A stretch of DNA of 64,000 bases from Linyphia triangularis (Eukaryota > Arthropoda > Arachnida > Araneae > Linyphiidae): positions 59,620,714 through 59,684,713 of the forward strand of contig OZ021732.1 of assembly GCA_963978545.1 (NCBI GenBank), given 5' to 3'. Below the pieces are notes generated by a model. That model saw only the letters and a list, made by a program, of their open reading frames with translations, was not told the DNA's origin and did no database searches. This document shows, in pieces, positions 44,301 through 58,157 of this stretch. Positions within the stretch are counted from its first letter, which is position 1. Each line of letters starts with the position of its first letter. The position numbers were made by a program, and so were the translations under genes.

Positions 44301-45240
44301 ATTCTTAGCCGGAGTTAACTAAATTGCATTAAGCGCTGCATTGAATGAAACTGAATTATCTCTTTTTATGAGTTTAGAACAAATGTGATTTTTAATAGTT
44401 TTACCAAGCGAAATCTAATAGGAAAATCTGTTTTTCTTTAATGTCTTTGATGTGATCAAAGTAACTAATTGAAGTTTAATTTTAAATATGTGTTTGCTAG
44501 TAGATTTATACTTAAAAACTTTAATGTAGTTCTGTTTTTGTGAGCAAAAACGCATTTATTTCATGATTTTATTATAACTAGATGTCATTTCCCCCCAAAC
44601 ATATCCTAAATATTCAGAATATTTGATTTTGCTCTTTAGAAGGAATTTTAAAAATGTTTAATAAAATCTCGAATTAAAATAAAAACAAAAGATTCTTAGT
44701 CATCAATCAATACACACTTTTAGTTAATACAGTTGCTTTAAAATGTAAATTGTTTTTAATCACAATAATAATACTATAATTTATTTTTAGTTTTTATATT
44801 CCAATTCATTATTTATTAAAGTTATTAAATAAATCTACATTTAAAAAGAAATGAAAATCATATATTTAATTCTACAAAATGAAAGTGCCCTTTTTTGAAT
44901 ATTTGCGCAATTCATAGATCACCTACGTGTTTCTTATTATTAGTTACACATTTGCTAACAGGAGTAATTTGACTACTCACATACAAACTTCTTTCAGTCA
45001 TAAAATAACTTTTACAAGGAGATGGAAGCTATAATGAGTTTATTGATTATTGTGGGATTTCATATGCAAGACAACGACTTATGAGTATTCCTTACTAATT
45101 TTACTCGTGTGAAAGATCATTTTTCCCCATTATTTTTAACAATGAAACACTCGGAGGATTTCTGAACCATTAACTAACATTAACCAAATATTTTGAATTT
45201 TTTATATAATTGAATACAATAGAAATAGATAGCACAATCC
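38362..45240. other. Intron, no gene recognised
   Basis: This is AT-rich intron. A plus-strand frame at 39782-40057 sits behind a good polypyrimidine-CAG (TTCTCTTGTTTTTCCAG, near 39844-39860) but matches nothing I know. A CpG-richer patch lies at 43675-43870. Higher-complexity patches at 40855-41060 and 41800-41945 could be conserved noncoding DNA. Other frames (41996-42220, 44113-44322) are low-complexity. Confidence 0.5.
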
Positions 45241-48200
45241 TCATTTTTCAAAAGAAAAAAAAACAAAAAAAAAAAAAAAAAAAAACGATGAATGATTATA
45301 AAGGAAAAACTAAAATTCATAATCCAACCGTAAGGGGGGGAAAATTGCAAAGTTTGAAATCACACTTTAATAACACTGATTATTAACACTAGAACACCAG
45401 GGTACTCAGCACTACAAGTGTAAAAGAGTATTCACCACTAAAGTAGTTAAGGTGCCTCCTACCAATTATTTGTCCAATTTTCGTAATTAGTGTATTAGGT
45501 TTTATGATATAACTACTAGATATTAAGAAGACTCATGTAAATAAGTATTGAAGAATCCTCCCAAAGTAATTACTTTATGTTCATTGGTGAATTCATCCCA
45601 ATATAATCGTTCAATGTCAGCTTAAAAATTTGTGCAGTCATTTAATGTATTTGAAATTTGTAAAAATTGATTTATCAACGTTTGCTCCGTTTTGTATCAG
45701 TTTAAATAAATCTAGTAAAAAAGTGCTCTAGTTTCCATTTTTTTTTTAATACTTACTTCTCTATAATACTCAATTACATAAATGTAAGACAAACTATTTG
45801 AAGTGTTTCAGAAATCATAAAATTATTTGATTGTTAAATGTTTGTTGAGAAAACTGTGCTAGTATGTAGTTCACACTAAAATAGAATATAAGTAGCATAT
45901 TTGACTCATAAATCCCTTCTCTTGATCTTGAAATAAAATATGAGATTGTCTATACTTGATATATTTGCTAAAACTTACAGTTTTTTCAGCATTATCGCGT
46001 GACCTAATTTAAAATTATGTCCAACTAAAAATTAATCACAACAACTAATCTAAGATACTTTCCAGTTACTCAGAATACTAAAACAAAAAAAAAAAAAAAA
46101 AAACTATTCCTATGGTCATCAATAAGAAACAACAAACATTATCGAATGTTACAAAGCACCCATTCAAAGACATAGGATAATGCCAACAAACACAGACCAC
46201 AATAGAATCCAACATAGCTACATCATCGAGTCAGAAAACATCGCATTTCATTAGAACAAAACGTAAACGACCGGCCATTGTTGTTCGAGTTCCTCATACA
46301 CAAAACAAGCAAGTAATCCAAGAATGGGTAAAAAGATCCCTCTTTATCGGTGGACTGTAAATAATCACACGCTAAACAAACACTCTATTTCGAAAACAAT
46401 TCCTTCTTCGTGTAATTAAGGTCATGGACAAGAGAAACCGACTTTTTTTCCACCCGTCTGCAACCTTCATTTCGAGATCTTACTTGTTATTTCTTTGCAT
46501 TAACGACCGCTTAATTGCAAGAAGTGGTCCGGAAAATTGGTTTTTTCTTACTATTTATATTTCTGGTGGATTCACAATCTCCATTGCCGAGCATATACCG
46601 AGGGTTGGGCTAAAGTGTTATTCCTTATTGGAATAAAAGAATGTATTTATATTACTGGCACATTTACTTAGTACAAATATTTAACCCGGTGATGAAACTG
46701 TTGTTTTATCGCTATTTGATATTTCGAGTAAACTGTATGACAAAAAGTTATGGATGAATGGAATAACAATAAATCCATTGCGGATTCTTATATAAAAAAG
46801 CTGGGTATATATTTTGTTGATAGAGATTTAGTTAATAATTGGATTTTCAATTTTTTCTTTAATTTACAGTAAGATTTCCCGAAGGATTTTGTAAAAAATA
46901 ATATTTAAAAAAACATTGTTTAAGTCAACTTTAATATACTATAACATATTTTAAATTTGATAATTATGAGCTAAAAAATAAAATTAATCATATCATTTCA
47001 TTTCCTGTAGTTATATTTTTTGCAAACGTATTGTGCAATAATAAACAAATGTAAGAAAAGCCTATAGATGATTTGAAATCAAAATAATATAAGTATTGTT
47101 TATAACGTGAAAATTTCATTTTATATACTTTTTCTAAGATTTATAAATGTTAAATAAGTAACCATACAATAATTGTTGAAATCAAAAATATATTTTTGAA
47201 ATTATTCTATTGAATTTATCAAAAGAAGTCAAGATTTTTTGTGCATTTTTAATGAAAATGAACTCATTAATAATCTACCTATAAAATAAGTCATCAACCT
47301 GATTAAAAACTATAATGAAAGATAAAACTTCATACAAGTTAGGCTGATTCAATTTTACTGAAAACGTAAGCTTTAAAATGATTCATCATCGAATGTTTTT
47401 ACATATCATTTCAAATATTATCTTAAAACAACATATATTCTAGAAGAAAATAATCTTCCAATAGTTTTTATGTTAGTTAGATTGCTTTTCCATAATGCAG
47501 GTCAAGGAAATACTAAAAGATCGTAATTATCATGTAAAAATTAAAATTGAACTAATCAATATAATTTTTATCAAATTCTTGATAAGATGTAATTTTTTTA
47601 AATACCAAATAATAGCTTTATACCAAACTCTACTTGTTATTTGCTATTCAAATTAAACACAGGCACAACAGACTTTAAAACACATCGAATTACACTAGTG
47701 CGTCTTATACTCATTGTTACATTAAAGGGAAATTACTAGTCAAAAGGTTGTTTACTCTAAAATATTGAATAATTTTGTTTAAAATAATAAATATACTATT
47801 CTTTTATTAGAAAATGTAAAAGTTAAAAATCAGTATCCTTACACGTATTTTACAATCTTATATTATTACTCACATCATCACTGAATTTTAAAAACAGTCT
47901 CAGTCACAATTTACAATAGACTTTGTTTATTTCGTCATACCTACAAAAATATGCTCCAATTTTCGATAAACTAACACACTCATGTTTATTCTACTTTAGC
48001 ATTTGACTATTAATAGGAACTATAACTGACAGTTGCTAACAAGAAACTTCGGAAGGTGTTAAGTGGAAACATGTCTGTAAGTCCTAATAGGATTTCCCTA
48101 GCAAACATTAATGTAATTGGAGGCAGTTAAATAAGGTAAAATACACATGTAATTAAGTTAAATGTACTGACTCCTTCCCACTAAACTTCATTATGCTTCC

Positions 48201-51200
48201 AACCCAGTGTTCGTTTTCAGTCTTTATGCTAGTTGCATTAACACCTTGTACTCAAAGCACGCAAGGCAATTAGGATTTATTTAGGTGAAGAAGGAAATGT
48301 TTTCTACGCTTCAAAACGAGTAACTAATTAAAGAGGTTAACTAGGCTCCGCTGTGTCAGTTCTTTGTTAGTAAAAATGTGTATTGCTAACATATGATCCT
48401 TGAGAAGAATTGTTGTCTGGTATTAAATGTGAAATATTCGTTTCAAACTCAACTACAAAACATTTCTTTCACTTTTTTCTAACGATAATTTATGCCTTTA
48501 TGAAACTGAATTTTCAAGAATTTTATAATGTTTGCCTTCAACACTACAATGCAAAGGATTTATCTCTCCTTAAGCATTTTCATTTGGTTGTGGTAAAAAT
48601 TCCCAGAGAAACCTGAAAATTCTGCTCACTCAATGTGATATGTCAAATGAAAGGCCTCATCAACACAAGTTTTCAAATAAAAATCGCACACACGCAACTG
48701 GAAATTGCAATTGAAGCTCAATTTATTCTGGCTCAACTTTTTCTACGTACGTATTAGGAGTGTGTCATGCATGAAAATTTAAATTCTGCTAAGCATTACT
48801 TAAAATTGTCTCCTACTATTACAACTGAAAGTATTTAAAAATGTGTTGATTTTCATTTTTCTCAGTTTGCTTTATGTGTTTTTAAACTAAGAACTCCTTA
48901 GGCGTCATCCGCAAGAATTTAGACAGTTTTAGGAAAAGATAGGTATGATAGTTTTCATCGTTTTTCTGTTTGTCCAACAATTTTAAAACATTGCTTACAT
49001 CCTTATTAGGTGATTTAACTCTTTTTTTAATGGGGCGGATTACAAGCTTTTATTGATTTAATTTGAAAATCTTAAAACCTAAAATATGTATTGTTTAATT
49101 TAAGGGGAGTCGGTATCTTCTATACCGGTAATGTTAATTTAGCAAAATTCATGTACCTTTTCCTCAGAAAGTGATTGAAATAGAAGACTAATTTTTTTTC
49201 AGTGCATTTAGCAGACACTTGTTATTCTACTGAAGTTAGCTTTTGATTGCAATTCATTTACTTTTTTTTTCCTAAAGGAATTTTTGTGAAAACCAAACTT
49301 TTTTTTTTTTTTTGAAATAATAAGCCAAAACAAAAAAATGTTTTTTAAATAAAAACAAAATATCACTTCAGTATGTACAGAATATACAGATACATAAAAG
49401 GAATATGGGGTAAAAAAATTTAGGATGATTGTTTGCGCAGTTTCTGAGTAAAAGGTACATGAATAATGAAATATGTAGTTTTGAGGAAAACGCATTTTAG
49501 AGAAAACTTTACCTATACAAATGGTTACTAATTTTGTCTTCAAAAAAATTATTAAAAATACTTTTATTTGAGGTATTATTACAAATGAGGTATTCTTTTA
49601 AAAGGAAGAATTTAAATTTTGATAAACAATAATAAACTCAAATTCAATTATTTATAAATGTTTGGGTACCAACTAACAGTAACAAATAAACTTATTGATT
49701 ATCGTATCTACCGATCAACTTTGACTTCAGTCACGTATATATTCGCATACATTTACTTTTCAATCGAGTCCCATGCATCCTCTCTCTACACATCATAGAT
49801 TTTCTCCCACAAAAAAGTTTTGCCAAAACATCTAGTATTCTCGTCTACCTAAACTTTTGGCAAAGACAAAGATAAAAAACAACTTAAATTAAGCAATCCA
49901 TCCACCAACTACCTGTTAAAAATTATTTTAAATTCATTTTTAAAGATAAATCATTTGGAAGTTTTCGTAAAGTTTCTGTAAAACTGTAAAATGCATATCA
50001 GTACAAAACTCCACCATAATAAATAATCAATAAGGCTTAAAACTTCAATTAAAATTCGAAAACTAAACTTACTTTACTTGGAACTTAAATTGTTCTATGA
50101 TATTTAACAATGAAACCAATCAAATGCCATTGCTAGAGATGAAAGGAAAGCTTGCAAACTACATTTGACTTCAAAATTGTATTTAAACAATGGAGATAAA
50201 GCAATTAAAATTGAAAATGTTCAACATTCCCTGATAACCCTACTTGAAATACTAAATAGTTTTTAGGTTATAATTATTCCCCTGTGGAGAGTTCTGAATT
50301 CAAAGAAACTCGATTAACTTTTTGCTTGGCCTAAGATTAAACCAAATATTAGATTTACATTTATAGCAACAGAATGGCATTTAGCAGAAATGGTTGTTTA
50401 ATGAAGTAAATGGTCCAATTCAACTGGATTATTTATGTTTAGTGGTTGCTATATTATAGAAAAATAAACAATTTCAAATTTACCATGAAAATAATACTTT
50501 TAAACTTGAAATAATTAATACTAAACAAGCCTAAGAAATGGGAAAAATGCAAACAAAAACTATTTTTTTTTAATACAGCATATTATTATAGAGCCATACT
50601 TTTAACCATTATTTATTTAAAACATATTGTAAACATGTTTATAAATTCATAAAAATAAATTTTGAAAACATCTAGTCGAAGAAATATACGATCACAGGCA
50701 ATTTTTACAGATATTGGAAAATAAATTACTATTATTTTGTAAACTATTTTTTTTAATAAAAAATAAGTTAATCAATTATGTGGAAGTCCAGCATTCATAT
50801 ACAACTAAACTTTATCTAATATCTAACTGTAACTGTGATATTTGATATTCAAAATAAATTACATGTTCTGTTTACGTTGTGTTTTTCACGGAGATATCAA
50901 ACTACTTACGACTCTCACAAATTGGCTGGATAACCGAAAATATGTAGACATCTAGAAGATATTTAGTAATGACTTGATACAAATTTCGAATAGTGGTTCA
51001 GATAATTTCGACAATTTGACTACAATTCCAAAATATACAGTTCATTATAAGAATAAAATGAGAATCTGTGAAAAAAAATGGAAGTATATTAAAAAATCAC
51101 TATCACTAAACTGCCATTTTTTGCTCACACTTCGCTTGTTTCAAAAATAACTATTCCTTTGTTTTAGCTTGAAATTATTTTAAAATTAGAAGTAGAGTTT

Positions 51201-52347
51201 CAAGAGTACGGATTGAAGGCATTTGGTAAGTGAAACTTTGTTGAATGAAAAAAATATCGTTGAGTTGTGAAGAAGGACCATGATATTTTTGTAAAATAAA
51301 ATGCTCCGAGTAAATTAGTAACTATTTGTTTGTAATAAATTGTTTAAGTGGGTTGTAAACCAAAATTAATATGAACCTATTATGAATTGAAAATTATAGT
51401 TTGCATTTCAACAGAAGATTCATATGATTTGATTGAGTTTCACACATGATGATTGAACAATGCACTTATCTTAGACGTTGCTAAACAAATTTAAAACTGT
51501 AAAATATATTACGAATGCAATGCGTTAAGAGAATTGTAGGCGTTACTTATATCTAAGTTCTAAAGTGTTATAGATTAAATTCTTAGTCAGATATGCAATT
51601 TCTATAACATCAATCAAATTTGAAGTAAGCAGAGAAATTTCACGAAGTTTCAGGAAACTCAATCATTGGTGTCATAATTTTGAGAATAACTCCGATTGAA
51701 GAAAATAAGTTTTGAACAAGTAAGAATTTTCAGTATTCTTATTCCTCGATAGTACAACTTAGAATTACGTGCAATGCAATGGATTAAATTTAATGTTATG
51801 AAATTCTTTCGTGATTCGTGACACTGTAATTGAACAGAATGAAATTCTTTATTGAAAACCTTTAATTGCATGTAAAGGCATGTTTTTTTAATAATGTGTG
51901 TCACATTTGTGCAGTAAAATGACATTGATGATTTTTTTTTTTTTTTTTTTTAATTCCTCTTAATACTGAGATGCCAAAATTTAGCAGGGAGAACTGAAAC
52001 TGAAATATTTACTAAATCAAATATTGAAGTTTTAAATAATTTTTATATTTCAAATTATCTAAGACTTTATTAAAAAATAAAAAATAAACTTATTTAATTT
52101 GTTTTAAAGTGTGATATGTAATTTGAGTTAAAACTGTTCAACTTCCAAGTTTGGATTGTTTTAATAAAGTATAGTAGACACTGCATTATATCCAAAATAT
52201 ATAATATAATAAATAAGCCAACGCACACATAAATTTTATACACTTTATCATTCAAAATTATACTTTTAACAGAACTTACAAATAAAAATTACTTTTCAAA
52301 AACAAATGCCTATTTGGGTTTGATTAAAAGTTATTTAAATTTATATA

Positions 52348-52352
<5 letters not shown>
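45241..52352. other. Intron, no gene recognised; poly(A) runs and two islands
   Basis: Long A runs occur near 45255-45287 and 46084-46103, and T runs near 49300 and 51931-51952. The 46120-46640 and 48000-48330 stretches are more complex than their surroundings and are candidate regulatory islands. The frames at 46424-46636, 48410-48616, 49208-49543 and 51659-51925 have no recognisable motif. Confidence 0.5.

Positions 52353-52432
<80 letters not shown>
52353..52432. repeat. (TA)n microsatellite, about 40 units
   Basis: An uninterrupted AT/TA dinucleotide tract. Confidence 0.97.
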
Positions 52433-52435
<3 letters not shown>

Positions 52436-52956
52436 AAATGTGTGACTTTAAATATTTTCATATTTTCTTTAAGCATATATCGATTGTAAAGTATGTAGAA
52501 AGTATAAAGTACAATATTTCATTGATAATAAGTAACTGATTGTTTCAAATTTCATAGTACCTTATTTTTAGATAAATAAGGGATGTTTTGTTATGTTATG
52601 AACACATTCATTCTTGTCATAAATAATTATTTTCAACAAAGTCATAATTTTTTTTAGTTTTCAAGGGTAATAGAAATTCCACTTTGAGTTTACATTATTT
52701 GTCTTTGAGGTATTAATATGATGCAAATAATTGTCTAAATCTATTAAAATTGTCCATCTTTCTAAATAATTCAATGAATGACAAATGCTAAAACATAGCA
52801 TTTTTTATTCTTATGTATAAATGGTAAAACAATTAATATATACTATTAATTTTTATTTCTAAAGAGAGGTGTTTTTTTTTAAGTCCAAACAAAAATAACT
52901 TTCAACCTTGGAAATTATTATTTTTTAACAAATAAAACCATTTTTAATTATTAAAA

Positions 52957-52958
<2 letters not shown>

Positions 52959-53046
<88 letters not shown>
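52959..53046 (+). repeat. (GT)44 microsatellite
   Basis: A pure GT tract of 88 bases, the only long GT repeat in the window. It can adopt Z-DNA and is likely polymorphic. Confidence 0.98.
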
Positions 53047-53049
<3 letters not shown>

Positions 53050-53235
53050 ACATTTATATTAGAAGTAAATTAAAAACATATAATACATTTCTTAAATTCA
53101 GTTTTTTGGGCAATTAAATTAGATTAAAGTTCATGCAAAATAGAAAAAACTTCTAAAGAAAAAAATGATGAATATATAATTGCACACGGTAAACTTTTAA
53201 AGATAAAACTACACAATGGATAAAAGTATACAATG

Positions 53236-53300
53236 CTCATCCCATGCCACTTTCTTGGAATTTAAATCCCATTAGAGAGCTCAAGGAAATAATAATAGAG
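53236..53300 (+). pseudogene. Possible C-terminal fragment of a Tc1-like transposase
   Basis: One frame reads SWNLNPIRELKEIIIEKT before a stop. Tc1-family transposases have SPDLNPIE-LW in this place, where the Asp after SP is in the catalytic core region. Only about 20 codons are recognisable, and the catalytic Asp position is Asn or altered. This is a decayed fragment at best. It could be chance, but LNPI followed by a charged helix is suggestive. Confidence 0.35.
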
Positions 53301-55360
53301 AAAACTTGAAGAAGGCTTTGAAACTTTAAAACCGGAATAAATCACTCTTAACATAAATCTTCTAAAAGCAACGTTCTATCTTGCATTTAAGAAGAAAAAT
53401 AAGAATGAATGGCATAATTTAGGTTAGTTTTTGCTCCTGTTATTTTGTTATTATTTACTCCCATATTGGAAACGAGCAGTTAACAATCCAATATATTTTC
53501 TATAAATGGATCAAGCGCGTAATATAGAAACTCCATTGTCAAATAAAGATAAACATTTAAAACATTCTTACATGTTATTGTCCTCAAGGATAATTATAAT
53601 TGTAAACTTTATCTACAGTAAATCATATATTATAAAAGTAATTTTCTCATTTTAATTGTAAGTTTTTCTTTCTCATACAATTTAAGTTTTCATTTTTCTT
53701 ATTTAGTACCTTCAAGTGGGACGATAAACACTATTATTTCGTTATATTTGCTCTCCTAATATTTTAGCAAATATGTTACATATGAAATTTGTTTAAAAAA
53801 ACTTTAAAATTTCTAATAGCTTTTAATGTAAGTACCAAGAAGAATATTATTCAAGCTTATTTAAAGAAGTCTAAATTGGAATAATATTTTTTATTAAATT
53901 TTGAATTACAGAATATTTAAATTCCTTTCTGAATCCATGCCATTATATTGCGGCAATTATAGCAAAAATAATTTTCAAAAGAAATCTGTATAAAAATTCG
54001 GTAAATGGTTAAACTCCTAACTTTTTTCCGAGACTTATTACAGAAATAACAATCAAATATGGAAGATTGGTGAAATTTTAGAGACAAAAAATAGATGTAT
54101 ACAATACTTTTGAATTTACGTAAATTTTACAGTCATAAAATAATGCGAATTAAAATTTTAAAAACGAATATTAATTTTAGCAACAGTTAATTACTTTGAA
54201 ACTGTTTTAGCAATTTATTATAAGAATTGAACAACTTATAATAAATCTTTTTTAAAACAAGTTATTATTCTCTTGAAATGTATGAAAATTTGTATCTTGA
54301 CTACCTAATTATTCCTGTATTAGAAGAAACTAATTCTAAAAATCCGGCAAGAAAAACTTTAAAACTTAATTTTGAAAACCTATAATCACATTTTTTTATA
54401 TTTGCATTATATTTTTTTGTTTTGTTCAACATTTGCAATTTTTTTCACAAAATTATGATTGTAAAAATAATAATGTCGCTGTGTCCTAAAAGCCTGAATA
54501 AATTGGTATGTTGTACATTCTTGCTTCGAGATATACATATATATAGAGTGCCGTTCCCCGAATCATACAGCATTTCAGCACTAGAACACACACGTACGAT
54601 CACTTGAGTTGTTTTGAAAATGACATCCCATGTTCTTGACAGAAATGTAATCTCAACCCAGCGAACGTTGAATGAGAGAAATTTATTTCCAAAAATGGAA
54701 AACTTATGCCTCCGAGATTACGTTCCTCGAATTCCAATAGATGTAAACCCTGTGGTTTTCTAGATTTTAAGACTTTATTTCGATATTCTTTTGCATTTTT
54801 TTGAAAATGTAGTCGCAAAATTGTAAATTAAACAAAATGTATTCCAATTTTTGCTATCTATTGTTGTATTTGCATTTAGTAATAGAGATTTATTAAATTT
54901 TAATATAATATATTAAATTTGGAAATTGATAATAAATTCACAATTTCGGCTATAATAAGTCGGTTAACTAAGATGGATAAAATTATAAAAAGTGAATTTT
55001 TAACCTTTGGTTTATACATATAATGTGTGGCCAATAATGTGTCGCATCATTTGAAACAGTTTTACCAATGTGTTTAAATAAATTTTTATTAGTAATTGTG
55101 AAATTTACCTTGGGAAAAATAGTTTATTTACATTATTCACAGATTACTCGCAGATTCGCAGGAAACACAAATTTGCGAGAGATAGCAGTAATGCGCGTGG
55201 AATTTTATCATGTACCATATCAAAAATATGGTCAGCAATTACCGGCAAGAAAGCACGAAAGGATTACTGAAACGACTGACTAATGAATGTCCTATACAAA
55301 AGTAAGCTTTGGTAAACCCAAAGAAATAAAACAGAAAATTTTGCTGTATACTCTCCTACG
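53301..55360. other. Intron, no gene recognised
   Basis: AT-rich DNA. Frames at 54422-54607, 54600-54818 and 55068-55283 have no recognisable domain. The 54600-54760 patch is richer in G+C and contains inverted-looking GTAATCTC/GAGATTAC words, but no firm structure. Confidence 0.45.
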
Positions 55361-55568
55361 GTCACAAATAGGGATGGAACGGATGTGAGTTTTGCCGGAT
55401 ACCGGATTTCGGATATCCGGGGTACCATGTCTACCGGATACGGATATCCGAAACGGATTTCACCGGATATCCGGCCGGATATTCGGTCTATATACTAAAA
55501 ACGATAGTTATACGATATGCTATACGAAAAAAATGGTCATGATATGAAGTATCAAGTAAATTATAATT

Positions 55569-55823
55569 AGTGGTTAGCGCACCGCACTGCATGCCACAGG
55601 TCCATGGTTTGATTCGCGGACTGGGCAAGGTTGACTTAGCTGTTTATACCTGAAAGAAATAAACTGAGGAGGACCATGCATGCTTGGGAACTAAACTCTG
55701 GGGTTCGGCGTCAGAATGACCATCTGACCGGAACATCTGCTATGTGACACACAAATGCCACAGTCAAGAAAGCTGAGCTGGGCACAGCAGGCCTTGGTCC
55801 ACACGGGCTGTCGCGCCACTGAG
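55569..55823 (+). mobile_element. tRNA-derived SINE, second family, nested in the hAT relic
   Basis: AGTGGTTAGCGCACC resembles an A box, and GGTTTGATTCGCGG about 35 bases on is a good B box. The body continues GGGCAAGGTTGACTTAGCTG. It ends with GGCCTTGGTCCACACGGGCT then GTCGCGCCACTGAG, a tail I recall as frequent in spider genomes. It differs from the SINE at 23.7 and 37.4 kb. It is markedly GC-richer than its host and interrupts the hAT transposase frame, so it inserted later. Target duplications are not clear. Confidence 0.82.
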
Positions 55824-56097
55824 TTAATTTTTTATATTTAAACTTTAGTTGATGAGTGAAAGAGATCTTTGTTGCTGATTTTATATCTTGTAATATTGAT
55901 ACTTTTAGTTTTTCATATAGTTCTGGCAGGGCTTTTTCACGAAAATAATTTCTACTTGGAAGCGGATAACGAGGAGCTAGGTATTTTATTAACTGACCAA
56001 AGCCTTCTCTACTCACAATGGAGAATGGTTCAGCATCAAGAGCCATTAACTCACCTAAAATTATATTAAAAACATTTTTTACAATGTTGAAGTGCAA
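55824..56097 (-). pseudogene. hAT transposase fragment, interrupted by a SINE
   Basis: The frame contains LDAEPFSIVSREGFGQLIKY, then LAPRYPLPSRNYFREKALPE and LYEKLKVSILQDI. These are characteristic of the N-terminal part of hAT transposases of the ZBED/hAT type (the PFSIV-GF-L-PRY-PS pattern). After FTHQLKFKYKK the frame runs into the antisense of a SINE (LTQWRDSPCGPRP). The RNase-H-like catalytic core and the C-terminal dimerisation region are absent. The remaining 190 bp to the left end holds only subterminal repeats. The copy was therefore both deleted internally and interrupted. Confidence 0.9.
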
Positions 56098-56525
56098 AAT
56101 ATAGCTACTTTCAATTTACTTCATGCATTGTTTATAATTGATAAATGATTACAAAATTATACCGGATGCGAAATTGAAGTCTATTTTTTTTTTGTAATGC
56201 ACCTAAAACATTACGGATTTAAAGAAATCTAGTAGAAAACTTAAATTGGATCTATCGGAATATTCCGTCTTTAAATATAAACTTAAAAAATTTCGAACCC
56301 AAAATTCATCAACATTATGTTATACCATATTTAAAATATATATTTAATATAAACAAACAAAATTAGTACTTACATATTTTTGTGGTTAAGACTTTTGCTT
56401 TAGGATCATTTAAACTCCACAATTTTGGTACAAATAATGTCGATTCCAATGTTGTCTGCGTGCATTTCTTGTTTTGATGAATTGTTTTTTCTTGTTCATC
56501 AATATTTGATGCATTTAGTGAGTCT

Positions 56526-56723
56526 TCATAAGCTTCGGTGAATTTCCTTATGCACTCTTATTAAATGGTTCCATAAGGATTTTGTGGAAAAGGATTGTGA
56601 GCTTTTGCCGCGCACAATATATTTTTTAAACGATTCTGTGGAGCAAGTAACACATAGGGCTTTGCTTTCGTCATTTCCATTAATTTTAAAATACTTCCAA
56701 ATGGGTGATTTTAAATGAGCCAT
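56526..56723 (-). pseudogene. BED-type zinc finger, N-terminal part of the hAT transposase
   Basis: The frame opens MAHLKSPIWKYFKING and has the BED layout. There is an aromatic pair W-x2-F near residues 9-12, then C-x2-C (ALCVTCST, about residues 23-26). SSQSFSTKSLWNHLIRVH follows, with the His pair of the finger. BED fingers bind the ends of hAT elements. The frame is open here, but the downstream region changes frame. A GTAAGT donor-like site near 56374 suggests that the original gene had an intron before the next block. Confidence 0.85.
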
Positions 56724-57720
56724 TATTAAAAATTATAAATTGGATTGTAATTGGAGAAAACTATGATTCAAGACATTCTAGAGAGCTAAATATAATTCCA
56801 CATTGTGGCGTTGCGTTAAAGACCTAAAAATTACAATACATACTTCATTTTACGTCAGAAAAAATATACCAGCTTTCAACTTCTGCCAATGAAAAATCAG
56901 AAATTAGACCATACCATTCACAGCATAAAAAGGGGTAGGGTATTATCGTCGATAGAAAAAAAAAGCATTGAGGAGTGCGCATTGGCTAATTATTGCTTTT
57001 TACTCGCTAGCAAATGTCAGAAAAAAAGGAGGAAGTGAGAATAACTAAAACTCTTATAACTTATGTTATGGAAAAAAGTACTATTTATTAGTATTTCGGT
57101 TCGTGTTTTACGGAGAAGCATTCAAATATAACATCTGGAATTAATCAGATCATAAAGTTGGAATGAAAGGAACGTATTGCAAATTACGTATGAAGGATGT
57201 GTATGGAAAAATATTGGAGGAATGGTTTATGCTTATCAACTCGGCGCCAATAATACAGCGAAAGCATAGTTCTCACGAAGGAACTTTTTCGTTTTCTAAC
57301 TTGACTGCAATTTATGTCCAAGAAAAAAAAAAAAATTAAGAAAAAAAGTGTAGGATGCGGTGTCCCCTTTGTCCGAAAAAGATTATTATTTTTTGCAAAA
57401 AACTATTTCTTGTGGATACCTGGTGACCCGATATGTGGCCGGATATATAGCCGGATATCCGAATGAAATTATCGGATGTCCGGTATTTCAAATCGGATAT
57501 CCGACGGGGTTTGGATATTGAAAAATCAGCCGGATATGCCGGATATCGGATATTTGCCGGATATCCGTTCCATCCCTAGTCACAAACATAATGCAACCAA
57601 TAAATTAATGGAAGGCATATTCAAATATTGCACAACGTAAAGAAAAAACAATAGAATACTTTAAAAGTTATCAATCGCAAAATTTGTGGTTCTAGCAGAA
57701 AACTGAGTTTTTCTTATATA

Positions 57721-57744
57721 TTTTTTTTTTTTTTTTTTTTTTTT
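57721..57744 (+). repeat. Poly(T) tract
   Basis: About 24 T between the hAT relic and the long TA microsatellite. Confidence 0.85.
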
Positions 57745-57931
57745 AAGAATAGTTTATTTATCACTATTTGGTAAAAATATGTTATTTAAACGAATTTGAT
57801 GTGAATTTACATAAGATTTTTCTGTAAAGTGCCATATGTTGTTTGAATGTTAAACAACTGTAACAATAATGGCTTTTCTCTTTGAAAATAATTTAATTAT
57901 TGTTATGACCACATTCAAATTCACTTGAAGG

Positions 57932-58157
<226 letters not shown>

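Larger units (their letters stand above)
55369..57578 (-). mobile_element. hAT-superfamily transposon relic with 8-bp target duplication
   Basis: The element is bounded by a perfect 8-bp direct repeat GTCACAAA (55361-55368 and 57579-57586), the size expected for hAT. The terminal inverted repeats are TAGGGATGGAACGGAT and ATCCGTTCCATCCCTA, a perfect 16-bp pair apart from later drift. Both subterminal regions are packed with the CCGGATATCCG motif and variants (about 55410-55490 and 57420-57570). Inside, on the minus strand, are a BED zinc finger and the start of the hAT transposase body. A SINE is inserted at 55569-55823, and most of the catalytic region is missing. Confidence 0.95.

Noticed and set aside
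44113..44322. Hydrophobic plus-strand frame that looks like membrane segments
   Set aside because: T-rich DNA gives Phe/Leu-rich frames by chance. There is no start context, homologue or neighbouring exon.
49208..49543. Minus-strand 111-codon frame
   Set aside because: Low-complexity Phe/Lys/Ser-rich translation of A and T runs, no motif.
55869..56069. Plus-strand frame in the hAT relic
   Set aside because: Antisense to the transposase fragment.
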